A DNA stretch of 45,300 nucleotides from Chromatiales bacterium (GCA_002688175.1 NZCC01000016.1:1-45300); one strand, 5' to 3'. Positions 7,997 to 17,428 are shown, numbered from the stretch's first letter. The notes: generated from the sequence alone by a model not told the origin. Program-made: numbers and translations.

Positions 7997-10879
7997 ATGC
8001 GTTGGACAATAAAAAATGCTGGGCTTGCTAAATCGGTCTTGTGGCTGGCAACAGCCTGTATTCTGCTGCCTGCCAGCGGCTGGACGGCGCCGAAGATCGA
8101 TGAAATCACCGTTACGGCACGTAAACAGGAAGAGTCGCTACAGGAAGTTCCTCTCTCTATCGCCGCCTTCGGTGAGAAGCAGCTACGCGAGCGAAACATC
8201 GACAATGCGTACGATGTTGCCGATTTCACGCCCAACTTCAACATGGCCCGCAACCTAGGCCGACGTTTAGACCGCCCGATTATCCGCGGAATGTTCCCGC
8301 CGGGAAGGGGACGGGCCACCGCATCTTTCTTCGTGGACGATGTCTTCCTGCCGGGTGAATTCGGCAGTATCTCCACATCCAGCCTGGATAATGTCGAACG
8401 TGTGGAAGTGTTGCGGGGTCCGCAGGCAGCATTATTCGGCCGCGCCACCTTCGCAGGAGCTGTGAATTACATCACTCGTGATATCAAGGACGTGTGGGAG
8501 GGTGAGGTCAACGCCCGGGCCGGGGCCGATGTGGACCGCAAACTATCTGTCTGGGCCAGCGGCCCCCTTATCGAGGACGTACTGAAAATCTATGTGGGCG
8601 GAGGTTACGAAGGCTGGGACGGCGAGTGGCACAACGACTTACATGAAGGCCAGGCCAATGCCTCAACCGACGGGCCCTTCGGAGGTAATACCTCGTTGGA
8701 CTTCTTCAACGGCCCCGGGATCTGGCGCGTCAACGTCCCCGATATCGCGGGCGGAGAAGCCCCCTGCCCGGATAATTACAGGAAATTCAATCCTACGGTG
8801 GCCGACCGCGGTTGCCCGCCCCAGCGTGCGGACAAATCGCACCTGGGTGGTGAACAGCTCAGAAACGCGACTGTGAAACTGGAGTTCACGCCCACCGACA
8901 ACCTGGAATTTAATCTCAAAGCCGAGTGGGCCGAAACGGAGGACGACCACTTCGCCACGATGCTCTACGAAACCGTGTTCGACCCGGTGAACGGCACCCA
9001 GCTTGCCCAGGGTCAGAACTGTAAACCGCCCATCTACGACCCGGACCTGCCCCAGACCCTGCCCGACGGTACGGTACTTGACGGCACCTATATCCCCTCG
9101 TTCGGCTGGCACTGCGGCGAATTAAGTTTTGACGAATCCCGGGCCCAGATCAACATCCCCAGTTTTGAGGGAGTGGCCACCTGCCCTCCCGGGCGGGACT
9201 TCGAATGCGTGGAGCGCGATGGGATGGGCAACATTATTCTGGATGCGAACGGGAACATTATCCCGACCCACGTCTCCAAACCGGCGCCCTTCCTCGGTGC
9301 ACAAACCCGCAGCAGGCGCTTACTCGCGGAAGCCATCTACACCCACGAAGACTGGGAATTCCAGACGCGGCTCACGCAAGGTCACTACGACGAAGACAAT
9401 GTCCGGGACCTGGAGCGCAGTTATTCCCTGGGGCCGATCACTACCGGGCTTTTCGAGGGCTACTCGAAAGACCGTTCTGACAACGAGTCATTCGAGATCA
9501 GAGCGAGTTCTCCCAGGGACGGGCGATGGCGAGGATTGCTCGGTTATTACTACTACAAACAGGAAGTGAGGGGCGAGCAGCGCCGTTTCAACAGCTTCAG
9601 CGATGGATACTTGTGGAGCTTCTCCCGCAACGGGGATGAAATCAATCATGCTGTTTTCGGAAGTATCGAATTTGACGCATCGGATACCATTTCTTTGACA
9701 TTCGACGCTCGCTATGCCGAAGACGAAATCATCCAGAGGACAAGTCCGGAATTATGCGCTGACAAGGGATTCTGTGAGACCAAGGTAACCTTCTACAGCT
9801 TTACGCCACGCTTTATCGTGGATTACCACCCCAACGATGATCTCAATTTCTACGCCTCTGTGGCCAAGGGCAACAACCCGGGCGGATTCAACCGCGAATG
9901 GTTCGACGACAATACCTCGGTGGCGATTCTCCAGGCAGCACTCGGCAGCAACTGCGATCCAAGTACCGCTCCTGACCCCAATACGGCGGGGTGGCTGCCT
10001 ACCATTTGTGGAACGGGTTTCTACGATGAGGCGGAGGCGTGGACCTGGGAGATCGGTGCAAAGACCTCGTTAATGGACGGCCGGCTGATCGCCAACGGTG
10101 CGCTCTTTTATATCGACTGGACCAACCAGGCCATCAATAGAAACCAGTGCATCCCCCGGGAAGACATAACCAACGCAGATGGCCCCAACGCAGCCTGCGA
10201 AGAAAACCTTGGCACAGTTAATGCCGGCGAATCGCGCATCTGGGGCGTCGAGCTGGACCTCCAGTATGCGGCGACTGATAACCTGACCCTGGGCCTGGCC
10301 TACGGCATGGCTGACACCAAGTTAGAAGATTACTTTGACGATGATCTGGCAAGATTCAATTGCAACTGGTGGGAGTTTTCCCAGGCCTCCGGCTCACTGC
10401 TGAGCCGCCCGCTGCCCGACTGCGAGGCCCAGGACCCTAATAACGCAGCGGGGAATGAATCAGCACTGGTTCCGAAACATACCCTGAATCTCTCTGCCGT
10501 TTACAGGAGAGGCTTCCGGGGCGACATGGAATGGTTCGTTAAGAATTACCTGAACTACGAATCCAAGAAATACGTGACGGTAGCAAACCTGGCGACACTC
10601 AGTAGTTTCTGGATGTGGAATGCATCCGCAGGTTTGGAGAGCGACCGCTGGGAAGTCTCCGCCTACGTCAACAACATCCTCGATGACGATACGCCGACTA
10701 TCGCCTTCGACTTTCCCCTGTTCGACTACAGCAAAGTACCCTCTATTACTCCCCCATCGGTTTTCCCCTTAGGGCTGGTCAACAACCAGGGAGGTTTAGT
10801 GGTACCGCAGGTATTCTTGCTGACACCGCGCAGGGGCAGGAATGCTGGTATTACTATGCGGTACCGCTTTGGCGGATAG
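7997..10879 (+). CDS. TonB-dependent outer-membrane receptor
   Basis: 960 residues. The ATG at 7997 was chosen over the adjacent GTG at 7994 because GGGGGA at 7985-7990 gives 6-nt spacing. A signal peptide (about 1-27, ending GWTA) is followed by DEITVTARKQEESLQEVP, the TonB-box and plug start typical of the large substrate-unknown family in sphingomonads and marine gammaproteobacteria. The plug contains RGMFPPGRG, FFVDDVFL and VEVLRGPQAALFGRATFAG; the rest is a 22-strand barrel ending GITMRYRFGG with the aromatic residue near the C-terminus needed for BAM insertion. Likely takes up an organic compound metabolised by the neighbouring oxidoreductases; the cargo is unknown. An ExbD gene lies far away at 30519-30935. 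Confidence 0.95.
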   Translation: MRWTIKNAGLAKSVLWLATACILLPASGWTAPKIDEITVTARKQEESLQEVPLSIAAFGEKQLRERNIDNAYDVADFTPNFNMARNLGRRLDRPIIRGMFPPGRGRATASFFVDDVFLPGEFGSISTSSLDNVERVEVLRGPQAALFGRATFAGAVNYITRDIKDVWEGEVNARAGADVDRKLSVWASGPLIEDVLKIYVGGGYEGWDGEWHNDLHEGQANASTDGPFGGNTSLDFFNGPGIWRVNVPDIAGGEAPCPDNYRKFNPTVADRGCPPQRADKSHLGGEQLRNATVKLEFTPTDNLEFNLKAEWAETEDDHFATMLYETVFDPVNGTQLAQGQNCKPPIYDPDLPQTLPDGTVLDGTYIPSFGWHCGELSFDESRAQINIPSFEGVATCPPGRDFECVERDGMGNIILDANGNIIPTHVSKPAPFLGAQTRSRRLLAEAIYTHEDWEFQTRLTQGHYDEDNVRDLERSYSLGPITTGLFEGYSKDRSDNESFEIRASSPRDGRWRGLLGYYYYKQEVRGEQRRFNSFSDGYLWSFSRNGDEINHAVFGSIEFDASDTISLTFDARYAEDEIIQRTSPELCADKGFCETKVTFYSFTPRFIVDYHPNDDLNFYASVAKGNNPGGFNREWFDDNTSVAILQAALGSNCDPSTAPDPNTAGWLPTICGTGFYDEAEAWTWEIGAKTSLMDGRLIANGALFYIDWTNQAINRNQCIPREDITNADGPNAACEENLGTVNAGESRIWGVELDLQYAATDNLTLGLAYGMADTKLEDYFDDDLARFNCNWWEFSQASGSLLSRPLPDCEAQDPNNAAGNESALVPKHTLNLSAVYRRGFRGDMEWFVKNYLNYESKKYVTVANLATLSSFWMWNASAGLESDRWEVSAYVNNILDDDTPTIAFDFPLFDYSKVPSITPPSVFPLGLVNNQGGLVVPQVFLLTPRRGRNAGITMRYRFGG

Positions 10880-10953
10880 TGCAAGAGATTAACAGGGATC
10901 GAACCGGGGTTCGGAACCGATCATGGGTCAACCCCTGATTCTTGCAGCTTAAG

Positions 10954-12033
10954 TCACTCCTGCTCCGGCACCTGAATCCGGTTGAATTCCTCGGCCAGGT
11001 ATCTCGATAAGAACCGGGATCCTGTGCTGTTAACGTGTTCCAGATCAAATACATTACGGTGCAGGTACAGTTCCGGATAGCGGCCTGGGTCGGACAAGTC
11101 AATCTTGTGCTCATCAGGGAGCATTTCATAAGCCGGGTAAGAGAACGTAACCGCAGTCTCTGGGACTAGTGGCGGCATTATGAAGATCAGCTTGATATTT
11201 TTTTGGGCTGCCACCGCTATAAGTTCTTCCAGTGCTTCTGTGAACGGACTCTGAACCAGTTGCCAGGCCCGACTGTATTTATCGGCATGCAACTGCCGTC
11301 GTTGGTCCAGGGGGGCCGGATCCAGTATAAGTTCCTCCTGTATACCCCTTAGCTTGGCGACATTATCCGGATAGACAGTCATCTCAAGCTCCATATCCTT
11401 CGGATAGAAACCGCGCGGGCTGTTGGCTATCCATTCACCATGTAAATCTTTCAGGTCCTGCTGGAAGTTGAAGTAACTGATAAGGCCGAAGCCAAAACTC
11501 TTGAAAACGAGGGCTCTCGTGTACTGCATTAGCAGGTAGCGTTTGTATGAGCCGGGATAGTTTGATCCGGCAATTACCTTGGTGATATCGAGGTAATTGC
11601 GAAGGTTCATAAGCCGCATTATTTGGGGTGAGCGATAATTGATACTTACCGTATCGAGGTTGTACAGTTCGAAAAAGATGAACCCCAGGCCATCCGGTGC
11701 CCTGTCAATAAAGTTTTCCAGGTAAGCCACTGACCTCATTGGATACATGCCGGGGTTACCGAGGTTATAGGAACGGAACTCCGGTGAGCCGGTCACGAAC
11801 TTATCGAATACATCCGAGTTGATCTGCCGGAATGTAACGCTTGAGCCGATGAATACCGCATCGTAGCGTTCCGGAGACTCCAGCAACCGCTGCTCATTCG
11901 TGATCAGGTATCGGGATTCAACATCGAGGACACCACGTTCACCGATACTGCTGTATATCGCCTGGGTAACGACCAGCGCCAGGCAGCCGAAGGCCAGCAA
12001 TGTAAGCAGTATTTTTTTTATAAACCTGGACAT
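10954..12033 (-). CDS. SGNH/DltD-like membrane-anchored protein partnered with MBOAT acyltransferase
   Basis: 359 residues. One N-terminal membrane helix (IKKILLTLLAFGCLALVVTQ) anchors an extracytoplasmic domain. The motif FIGSSVTFRQI resembles the GSS/GDS nucleophile block of SGNH hydrolases and DltD, followed by NLGNPGMYP. The C-terminal region around HRNVFDLEHVNSTGSRFLS provides an aspartate-histidine (DxxH-like, DLEH) pair expected for the rest of the triad. It lies 24 nt downstream of the MBOAT gene, the usual arrangement in which a periplasmic SGNH protein completes acyl transfer started by the MBOAT channel. Target glycan unknown. A direct hydrolase role is an alternative. Confidence 0.72.
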   Translation of the reverse strand: MSRFIKKILLTLLAFGCLALVVTQAIYSSIGERGVLDVESRYLITNEQRLLESPERYDAVFIGSSVTFRQINSDVFDKFVTGSPEFRSYNLGNPGMYPMRSVAYLENFIDRAPDGLGFIFFELYNLDTVSINYRSPQIMRLMNLRNYLDITKVIAGSNYPGSYKRYLLMQYTRALVFKSFGFGLISYFNFQQDLKDLHGEWIANSPRGFYPKDMELEMTVYPDNVAKLRGIQEELILDPAPLDQRRQLHADKYSRAWQLVQSPFTEALEELIAVAAQKNIKLIFIMPPLVPETAVTFSYPAYEMLPDEHKIDLSDPGRYPELYLHRNVFDLEHVNSTGSRFLSRYLAEEFNRIQVPEQE

Positions 12034-12057
12034 ATTTGGTATAGGTGATCGTTAGCC

Positions 12058-13491
12058 CTAGAACTGGAAGTAAATGAACTCAGCAGCACGTTTAGAGCCA
12101 ATAATCGTGAAGTAAGTAAGCAGGAAGTAGACGGTATATCTTACCCAACGCGGGTAAGACGGCCTGGAGAGTGGAAACTCTTTATGCCGGTACACCCACT
12201 CCAGCGCAGTAAATGCCACAACCAGCAATAAAACAGGCAAATGTTCGGTAGTTCCGGTGAGACCCGCCGACCAGCCGGTGAATATGCGCTGGATATACTC
12301 AAATGCCTGGTCCAGTGAGGGAGCCCGGAAAAATACCCACGCCAGGCAGGTCACGGTAAAAGTCAGGACGATACCTGCAAATTCCCTGATCGATGGTAGT
12401 AGTTTCCCGGCTGCAGCATCATCGAGATACCGCCGATTAGTACCAAGCAGGAACAGCGGTACGAAATACAGAGCGTGCAACATGCCCCAGGCAATAAATG
12501 TCCAGTTTGCACCGTGCCACAGGCCGCTTACCGTGAATACGATGATGACATTTCTCAGGGCCCGGGCTGTGCTGACCCTGGAACCCCCCAACGGTATGTA
12601 GACATAGTCACGAAACCATGTTGATAGCGAGATATGCCAGCGTCGCCAGAACTCGGCGATATTCCGGGAGAAATACGGGTAGTAAAAGTTCACCATCAGG
12701 CGGAAGCCGAACAGCCTCGCAGTACCGATCGCAATATCCGAGTAACCTGAAAAATCACAATAAATCTGGAATGCAAAAAAGATCATACCCAGAATAAGAA
12801 CCGAGCTCGGCAGGCTCTCGTAGTTTGCGAAGATGTCATCGACATGTATCGCAAGCTGATCGGCGATAACAATTTTTTTGAACAAACCCCAGAGGATCTG
12901 TCGAACCCCTTCGGCAGCATTGCTGTAGGAGAATTGCCTGGGTTTGAGGAACTGGGGCAACAAGGTCGATGCCCGCTCAATTGGCCCGGCTACGAGTTGC
13001 GGGAAGAATGCTACGAATGCGGCGAAGGCCACGAAATCACGGGTTGGTTCGATTTTACGGCGGTAAATATCGATCGTGTAACTGAGCGTCTGGAACGTAT
13101 AGAAAGAGATGCCTACCGGCAGGATTATCTCAATGGTCGCCGGATGGATGGTCACACCAGCCGATGCCCAGGCCGATATCCAGGAATCGATAAAAAAGTT
13201 CCAGTACTTGAAGAACCCCAACAATCCAAGGTTGACGCCGAGGCTGGTGATAAGTAGTGCCCGCCTGCTGATGCTCCGGGTGGCTTGCTGCAGCCGTAGC
13301 CCCACCAGGTAATCCACGACGGTGCTGATAATTATCAGACCGAGAAACCGCCAATCCCACCAGCCATAGAAAACATAGCTGGCAACAAGCACAAATGGAT
13401 TTTGCAGGCGGAGTGGAGAGCGAAACGCGAACCAATATAGGGCAAATACTGTTGGCAGGAATACCAGGAATTGGATCGAGTTAAAGAGCAA
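12058..13491 (-). CDS. MBOAT family membrane-bound O-acyltransferase (AlgI-like)
   Basis: 477 residues, multi-pass membrane protein. The start is TTG (complement 13489-13491) with GGAG 7 nt upstream, giving the canonical N-terminus (M)LFNSIQFLVFLP of AlgI-type proteins. Family hallmarks are LPVGISFYTFQTLSYTIDIYR, FPQLVAGPIERA, QIYCDFSGYSDIAIG, FWRRWHISLSTWFRDYVYIP and SGLWHGANWTFIAWG, the last holding the catalytic histidine. The protein passes acyl (usually acetyl) groups across the inner membrane to an exported polysaccharide. It precedes the SGNH/DltD-like gene by 24 nt, forming a two-gene operon. No alginate or cellulose genes are nearby, so the acceptor glycan is not identified. Confidence 0.95.
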   Translation of the reverse strand: MLFNSIQFLVFLPTVFALYWFAFRSPLRLQNPFVLVASYVFYGWWDWRFLGLIIISTVVDYLVGLRLQQATRSISRRALLITSLGVNLGLLGFFKYWNFFIDSWISAWASAGVTIHPATIEIILPVGISFYTFQTLSYTIDIYRRKIEPTRDFVAFAAFVAFFPQLVAGPIERASTLLPQFLKPRQFSYSNAAEGVRQILWGLFKKIVIADQLAIHVDDIFANYESLPSSVLILGMIFFAFQIYCDFSGYSDIAIGTARLFGFRLMVNFYYPYFSRNIAEFWRRWHISLSTWFRDYVYIPLGGSRVSTARALRNVIIVFTVSGLWHGANWTFIAWGMLHALYFVPLFLLGTNRRYLDDAAAGKLLPSIREFAGIVLTFTVTCLAWVFFRAPSLDQAFEYIQRIFTGWSAGLTGTTEHLPVLLLVVAFTALEWVYRHKEFPLSRPSYPRWVRYTVYFLLTYFTIIGSKRAAEFIYFQF

Positions 13492-13841
13492 TAGCTAACT
13501 CCAATCTTGCGCAGGGCGTCAGTGTACAGGCTTTTAAGATGGTAATCCCGCCATTTATAGCAGCATTTAATTGTGAAGATCTTGCGGCAGCTGCCTGCAA
13601 ACCAGCGCCTGCATTTTGCCTGCAAATATATGTATTTTCTGTAGATGGGTATGGAATCCTCAATGGAATCCGGCTATAAATGATGCAGGTTATGATGTTC
13701 GAGCTTAAGGCTGGGCACTTACCGCCTGTGTAACACCTATAGTAACGCTATCAACGATTCCTTGTTCTGATAATGCCGTCCTGATAATGCCGTCGAGCGA
13801 ACATCGATGCGGGCATCAGCATAAGTTCTGAGCCATATTCT
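13492..13841. other. 350-nt divergent intergenic region
   Basis: AT-rich stretch between the divergent MBOAT and GtrA genes that should contain both promoters. No convincing gene is seen. It holds a tandem 14-bp repeat (13767-13794, separate entry) and two short copies of GCCTGCAAA near 13592 and 13618. Confidence 0.45.
13767..13794 (+). repeat. tandem 14-bp direct repeat upstream of gtrA-like gene
   Basis: CTGATAATGCCGTC occurs twice back to back (13767-13780 and 13781-13794), about 48 nt before the GtrA start. It could be a slippage duplication that moved a promoter or a regulator half-site pair; nothing more can be said. Confidence 0.6.
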
Positions 13842-14264
13842 GTGATTATTTTAGGTAGGTATAAAAAGCATATCGGTCTGTTAACCAGATTTATGGTCGT
13901 GGGGACAACAGCTACTGTAGTCTATTTTGTGTTATTGCTCGCAATGGTTGAATGGCTGGGTGTCCGGGTAATAATTGCTACGGCAATCGCTTATGTAGTT
14001 GTTACGATAGAAAACTATTTCCTGCATCATCTGTGGACTTTCAATAGTGAACAGAGTCATGGTGTGGCTTTTCCTAAGTATGTTACATCCATAATTGCAG
14101 GTTTCTTTATAAACTGGTCAATCATGTACATTGGTGTCGAGGTTTTTGCAAAAAACTATCTGATTGTGCAGGCGGTTGCTGTAATCACAATTATATTTTT
14201 GAATCTCATAGCAGGTTCCCGATGGATTTTTAATAAACCCATGGATGCCGGTGGAAGCGTATGA
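13842..14264 (+). CDS. GtrA family membrane protein (lipid-linked sugar flippase-like)
   Basis: 140 residues, about four transmembrane helices, GTG start. The pattern LLTRFMVVGTTATVVYF, the NYFLHHLWTFN loop with its conserved N..F.....WTF signature, and the closing AGSRWIFNKP are typical of the GtrA (PF04138) family. GtrA proteins are thought to translocate undecaprenyl-phosphate-linked sugars made by a GtrB-type glycosyltransferase. A GtrB-like enzyme lies close by at 15884-16786, though on the opposite strand and damaged at its N-terminus. The gene is followed after 5 nt by a methyltransferase on the same strand, so a glycan-modification operon is likely. The start is uncertain because the ribosome site is weak. 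Confidence 0.85.
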   Translation: MIILGRYKKHIGLLTRFMVVGTTATVVYFVLLLAMVEWLGVRVIIATAIAYVVVTIENYFLHHLWTFNSEQSHGVAFPKYVTSIIAGFFINWSIMYIGVEVFAKNYLIVQAVAVITIIFLNLIAGSRWIFNKPMDAGGSV

Positions 14265-14269
14265 ATTAG

Positions 14270-15127
14270 GTGTACTTAAGATCAGCTTATGACGGTAGCT
14301 TTCATAAACTACATCTGATTACGACGATAAAAAAATGTGAAAGAGAGTATTCAGCCGTGGCAATAGAAGAACCGTTGGAGTTACAGGAAACTATATATAG
14401 CTCAAAAAATCCAACACGCCGCTGGATTCATCAGACCCGGCGGGACTGGATTGTGCGTATGCTGCGGTCTTTGACCAGCGTGGAGCGTTCACTGGAAATC
14501 GGGCCGGGTTCCGGAATCTACCTGCCGGTGCTCGCAGAACGATCCCATCAGGTACTTGCTGCTGATATCGAGCAAGCCTACCTTAAGCACGCGCAGGAAA
14601 TGCAACAACAGTTACCGAATCTTGAGTGCGTGCACGATGATATAACCCACACCCGGCTGCAGCCCGGGTCTTTTGATCTGATACTCTGCTCAGAAGTTAT
14701 CGAACATATTGCGGATTCACTGGCCGCGCTGCAGGGGGCGGAGCTGCTATTGGCGGATGATGGTGTCATGGTGCTGTCCACGCCCCAGCGCTACTGCCCG
14801 CTGGAAGTGTGCGCCAAAATTGCTTTCCTCCCGGGGATTATTCAGGTCGTATGCTGGATCTATGGCGAGGCAGTGGAGGATACGGGGCATATCAACCTGC
14901 TAACCGAGAAAGAGTTGAAGCGACAGTTGACCGTGGCCGGGCTTGAGGTTGATACGGAATACAAGAGCGGTTTCTACCTGCCATTGGTGGCGGAATTCTG
15001 TGGCCAGCCAGGGTTACGCCTGCTCCGGTGGCTCGAGGGCATACTGCGCGATACCCCACTAAGCGGTTTGTTGTGGACGCAGTACTATGTGCTCAGGAAG
15101 CGGCCTTCCAGCCCTGTACAGGCGTAG
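14270..15127 (+). CDS. class I SAM-dependent methyltransferase
   Basis: 285 residues if the GTG at 14270 is used. Motif I is LEIGPGSGIYLPVLA (about residues 76-90), followed by VLAADIE (acidic ribose-binding end of beta 2), LECVHDDI and LILCSEVIEHI, as in Methyltransf_11/UbiG-like enzymes. An internal GTG at 14357 has GAGAG 9 nt before it and would remove the first 29 residues, which show no conservation pattern; that start is a realistic alternative. The gene lies between GtrA and a second methyltransferase, suggesting methylation of a sugar, lipid-linked precursor or small metabolite. Acceptor unknown. Confidence 0.85.
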   Translation: MYLRSAYDGSFHKLHLITTIKKCEREYSAVAIEEPLELQETIYSSKNPTRRWIHQTRRDWIVRMLRSLTSVERSLEIGPGSGIYLPVLAERSHQVLAADIEQAYLKHAQEMQQQLPNLECVHDDITHTRLQPGSFDLILCSEVIEHIADSLAALQGAELLLADDGVMVLSTPQRYCPLEVCAKIAFLPGIIQVVCWIYGEAVEDTGHINLLTEKELKRQLTVAGLEVDTEYKSGFYLPLVAEFCGQPGLRLLRWLEGILRDTPLSGLLWTQYYVLRKRPSSPVQA

Positions 15128-15139
15128 CTGAGTGTTGCG

Positions 15140-15862
15140 ATGGATGTAAAAGAAGAAGATATCCTGGGCGCGGACGTCGCGATTCACTGGTACTACGTAT
15201 CCAAGGGTAGTGCTTTGCGCCGGATACTCGGTAAACGCACCGTTACCGAAAGCCTGGATGTCGGCGCCGGCTCCGGTGTGTTCTCGCGGCAGCTGCTGGA
15301 CGCAGGTATCAGCAACAGTGCCGTCTGCGTCGATCCTGAGTATGGGCAAGAATTTACCGAGACTCATGGTGGCAAGGAAATTCGTTTTACCCGTGCGGTC
15401 GATACCGTACCGCAAAAACTTATCCTGATGATGGACGTGCTGGAGCACGTTGATGATGACGTTGCATTACTCAGACAGTACACGGATCGGATGGCAGATG
15501 ATGGACTGGTCGTTATCACGGTTCCGGCATTTCAGTTTATGTGGTCGGCCCATGATATTTTTCTGGAGCACCGGCGCCGCTACACCCGTGCGATGGTTGA
15601 GAAAATGGTACGGGATGCCGGTCTGGAAGTGGTTGATAGCCGCTATTTCTTCGCCTTACTGTTCCCGGTAGCTGCCGTTATCCGGCTGGTAGAGCGGCAG
15701 CTGCTAAAAAGACAGCAAATTGAAGCCAAAAGCTCGTTGAAAAAGAGCTCGCCCCTTATGAATGGCTTGCTGATACTGGCGCACCGGGTTGAATGTGCGC
15801 TGTTGTTCCCCGTTAACCGGTTGTTTGGTCTGACGGTATTTTGTGTCGCTCGCAAGCCTTAG
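15140..15862 (+). CDS. class I SAM-dependent methyltransferase
   Basis: 240 residues, ATG start 12 nt after the previous stop. Motif I is LDVGAGSGVFSRQLLDAG; the acidic residue after beta 2 lies in AVCVDPEYG and motif IV region reads LILMMDVLEHVDDDVALL, followed by VVITVPAFQFMWSAHDIFL and HRRRYTRAMVEKM, a pattern common in glycan-cluster methyltransferases. The C-terminal FFALLFPVAAVIRLVE stretch is hydrophobic and may associate with membrane. It is different from its neighbour (not a recent duplicate). It is convergent with the glycosyltransferase at 15884-16786. Confidence 0.87.
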   Translation: MDVKEEDILGADVAIHWYYVSKGSALRRILGKRTVTESLDVGAGSGVFSRQLLDAGISNSAVCVDPEYGQEFTETHGGKEIRFTRAVDTVPQKLILMMDVLEHVDDDVALLRQYTDRMADDGLVVITVPAFQFMWSAHDIFLEHRRRYTRAMVEKMVRDAGLEVVDSRYFFALLFPVAAVIRLVERQLLKRQQIEAKSSLKKSSPLMNGLLILAHRVECALLFPVNRLFGLTVFCVARKP

Positions 15863-15883
15863 TGGTCGACACACCCGCCTTAA

Positions 15884-16786
15884 CTATTGATCGTGTTCGT
15901 CAATGCCAACCAGGTCACGAACCAGGTAGCGGGGCCGTTGTTTGACCTCGAGAAAAATTCTGCCCAGATATTCACCGATGATGCCAAGACCGACCATGTT
16001 CATGCCGCTGAAGAACAAAACACTGACGATTAGTGAAGCATAGCCGACAACATCAATGCCGAAAAAAATCTGCCTGTAAATAATATATCCCGCCAGGCCC
16101 AGGCCCAGCAGGGCGATACACAATCCGAAGTAAGTCCAGATGCGTAACGGCAGTGTGCTGAAGGAAAAAAGACCTTCCAGCGCGAAATTCCATAATTGCC
16201 AGTATTTCCATTTGGTCTCGCCGACGGCACGTTCGGGCCGCGAGTACTCAACTGTGGTTTGCGTAAAACCCAGCCATGCAAACAAGCCTTTCATGAAGCG
16301 GGTACGTTCCGGCAGACGTTTCAGTGCTTCAACGACCTTGCGGTCCATCAGGCGAAAGTCGCCAACGTTGGCGGGTATTTCCACATCCGATAGTTTGCGT
16401 GCAAGGTTGTAGAATATGCCGGCCGATGTCCTCTTTAGCAGGCTGTCGCTGCTGCGGTCAGCCCGCACTGGCAGAACCATGTCGAAACCTTCCTGCCAGC
16501 GGCTGACCATTTCCGGAATGAGTTCCGGCGGATCCTGCAAATCGACATCAATCGGAATTACCGCATCGCCAAAGGCAAAGTCAAGGCCGGCGGTCAGGGC
16601 GAGCTCTTTGCCAAAATTTCTGGTTAGTGTGATGGCCTTTACCCGTGCATCCTGCACGTGCGCCTGTTGCAGTGCTTTCAGAGTGCCGTCGCTGCTACCG
16701 TCGTCTACAAAAATGATTTCATAATCAGGGGTGAGGCTGGCCAGTATGGGCAGAATCTTGTTGAGAAACCGCGGGCAGGCCTCCAC
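15884..16786 (-). CDS. GtrB/ArnC-like family 2 glycosyltransferase, N-terminus damaged
   Basis: 300 readable residues. GT-A family 2 features are FVDDGSSDGT, TRNFGKELALTAGLDFA, IDVDLQDPPELI (DxD-type metal site), GDFRLMDR and two C-terminal membrane helices, matching polyprenyl-phosphate hexose transferases. The family normally begins with a strand reading VVPVYNEE; here the readable frame begins only at a GTG (16786) giving EACPRFLNKI after LVV, with no VYNE. An ATG at 16802-16800, 8 nt after the upstream stop, starts MIS in a different frame. A deletion plus frameshift (or assembly error) in the first 20 codons is therefore suspected, which would remove part of the nucleotide-sugar site. 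Confidence 0.85.
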   Translation of the reverse strand: MEACPRFLNKILPILASLTPDYEIIFVDDGSSDGTLKALQQAHVQDARVKAITLTRNFGKELALTAGLDFAFGDAVIPIDVDLQDPPELIPEMVSRWQEGFDMVLPVRADRSSDSLLKRTSAGIFYNLARKLSDVEIPANVGDFRLMDRKVVEALKRLPERTRFMKGLFAWLGFTQTTVEYSRPERAVGETKWKYWQLWNFALEGLFSFSTLPLRIWTYFGLCIALLGLGLAGYIIYRQIFFGIDVVGYASLIVSVLFFSGMNMVGLGIIGEYLGRIFLEVKQRPRYLVRDLVGIDEHDQ

Positions 16787-16810
16787 TACCAGATGAAATC
16801 ATGCCTGACC

Positions 16811-17242
16811 CTAAATTGGTTTCAGTATCATAAGGGCATAAGCCGGGAGAAGCAGTAATACATGGCCAACCTGCAGAACAACCTGCATCCCTGATTTAAC
16901 CTCGCTGCCGCCTTCCGCTACAGACATACGCGCCGGTTTGGTTACCCAGATAAGGGCTACGATATAAAATGCCATAACTACCAGGCTCAGCCACAACCAA
17001 AGTTGAGACACTGGCAACGAGCCGATATACATAGCAATCAGCCCTGTCAGGGTAACCGTAAGAGCCACAAGAACTTCAAACAGGCTGACTACATTAGCCG
17101 TTTTTACAAGCACTATGTTGGCCGGGTCAACGGCCGGCTTTACCGCTATCAATACAGCAATCACTACGGAAGTGATTGCCAACGCAAGAAGTGACAGGCC
17201 CGCACTACTGTGAGCCAGAACCAATGCAGAATCAAAATCCAT
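16811..17242 (-). CDS. small four-helix membrane protein of unknown function
   Basis: 143 residues with four evident transmembrane helices (around residues 13-35, 50-72, 80-98 and 118-140). It starts at ATG with no strong ribosome site. No catalytic motif is visible and I do not recognise the family. Its stop lies 8 nt before the presumed original ATG of the glycosyltransferase, so the two may be co-transcribed. It may be an accessory membrane subunit, but this is a guess from position only. Confidence 0.65.
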   Translation of the reverse strand: MDFDSALVLAHSSAGLSLLALAITSVVIAVLIAVKPAVDPANIVLVKTANVVSLFEVLVALTVTLTGLIAMYIGSLPVSQLWLWLSLVVMAFYIVALIWVTKPARMSVAEGGSEVKSGMQVVLQVGHVLLLLPAYALMILKPI

Positions 17243-17428
17243 AAAAAATCCAACCTTCTATTCTTTGATCATCATATCAATTCTGGTTCAGTACAGGCGT
17301 AAGATATTTCCCCTACCGGCGAGTGACGGGCGCGGGCGCCCGGAACGAGCCACAGACAATAGGTGGCTCTGAGCATCGCTAGCAGGGGCAGAGTAGTATT
17401 GTACTCAGGCTTAATCAGAGCGCTCACC

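Noticed and set aside
7777-8031. 84-codon frame between the PQQ dehydrogenase and TonB receptor
   Set aside because: It overlaps both real genes and is rich in Arg from GC-rich sequence; no start signal.
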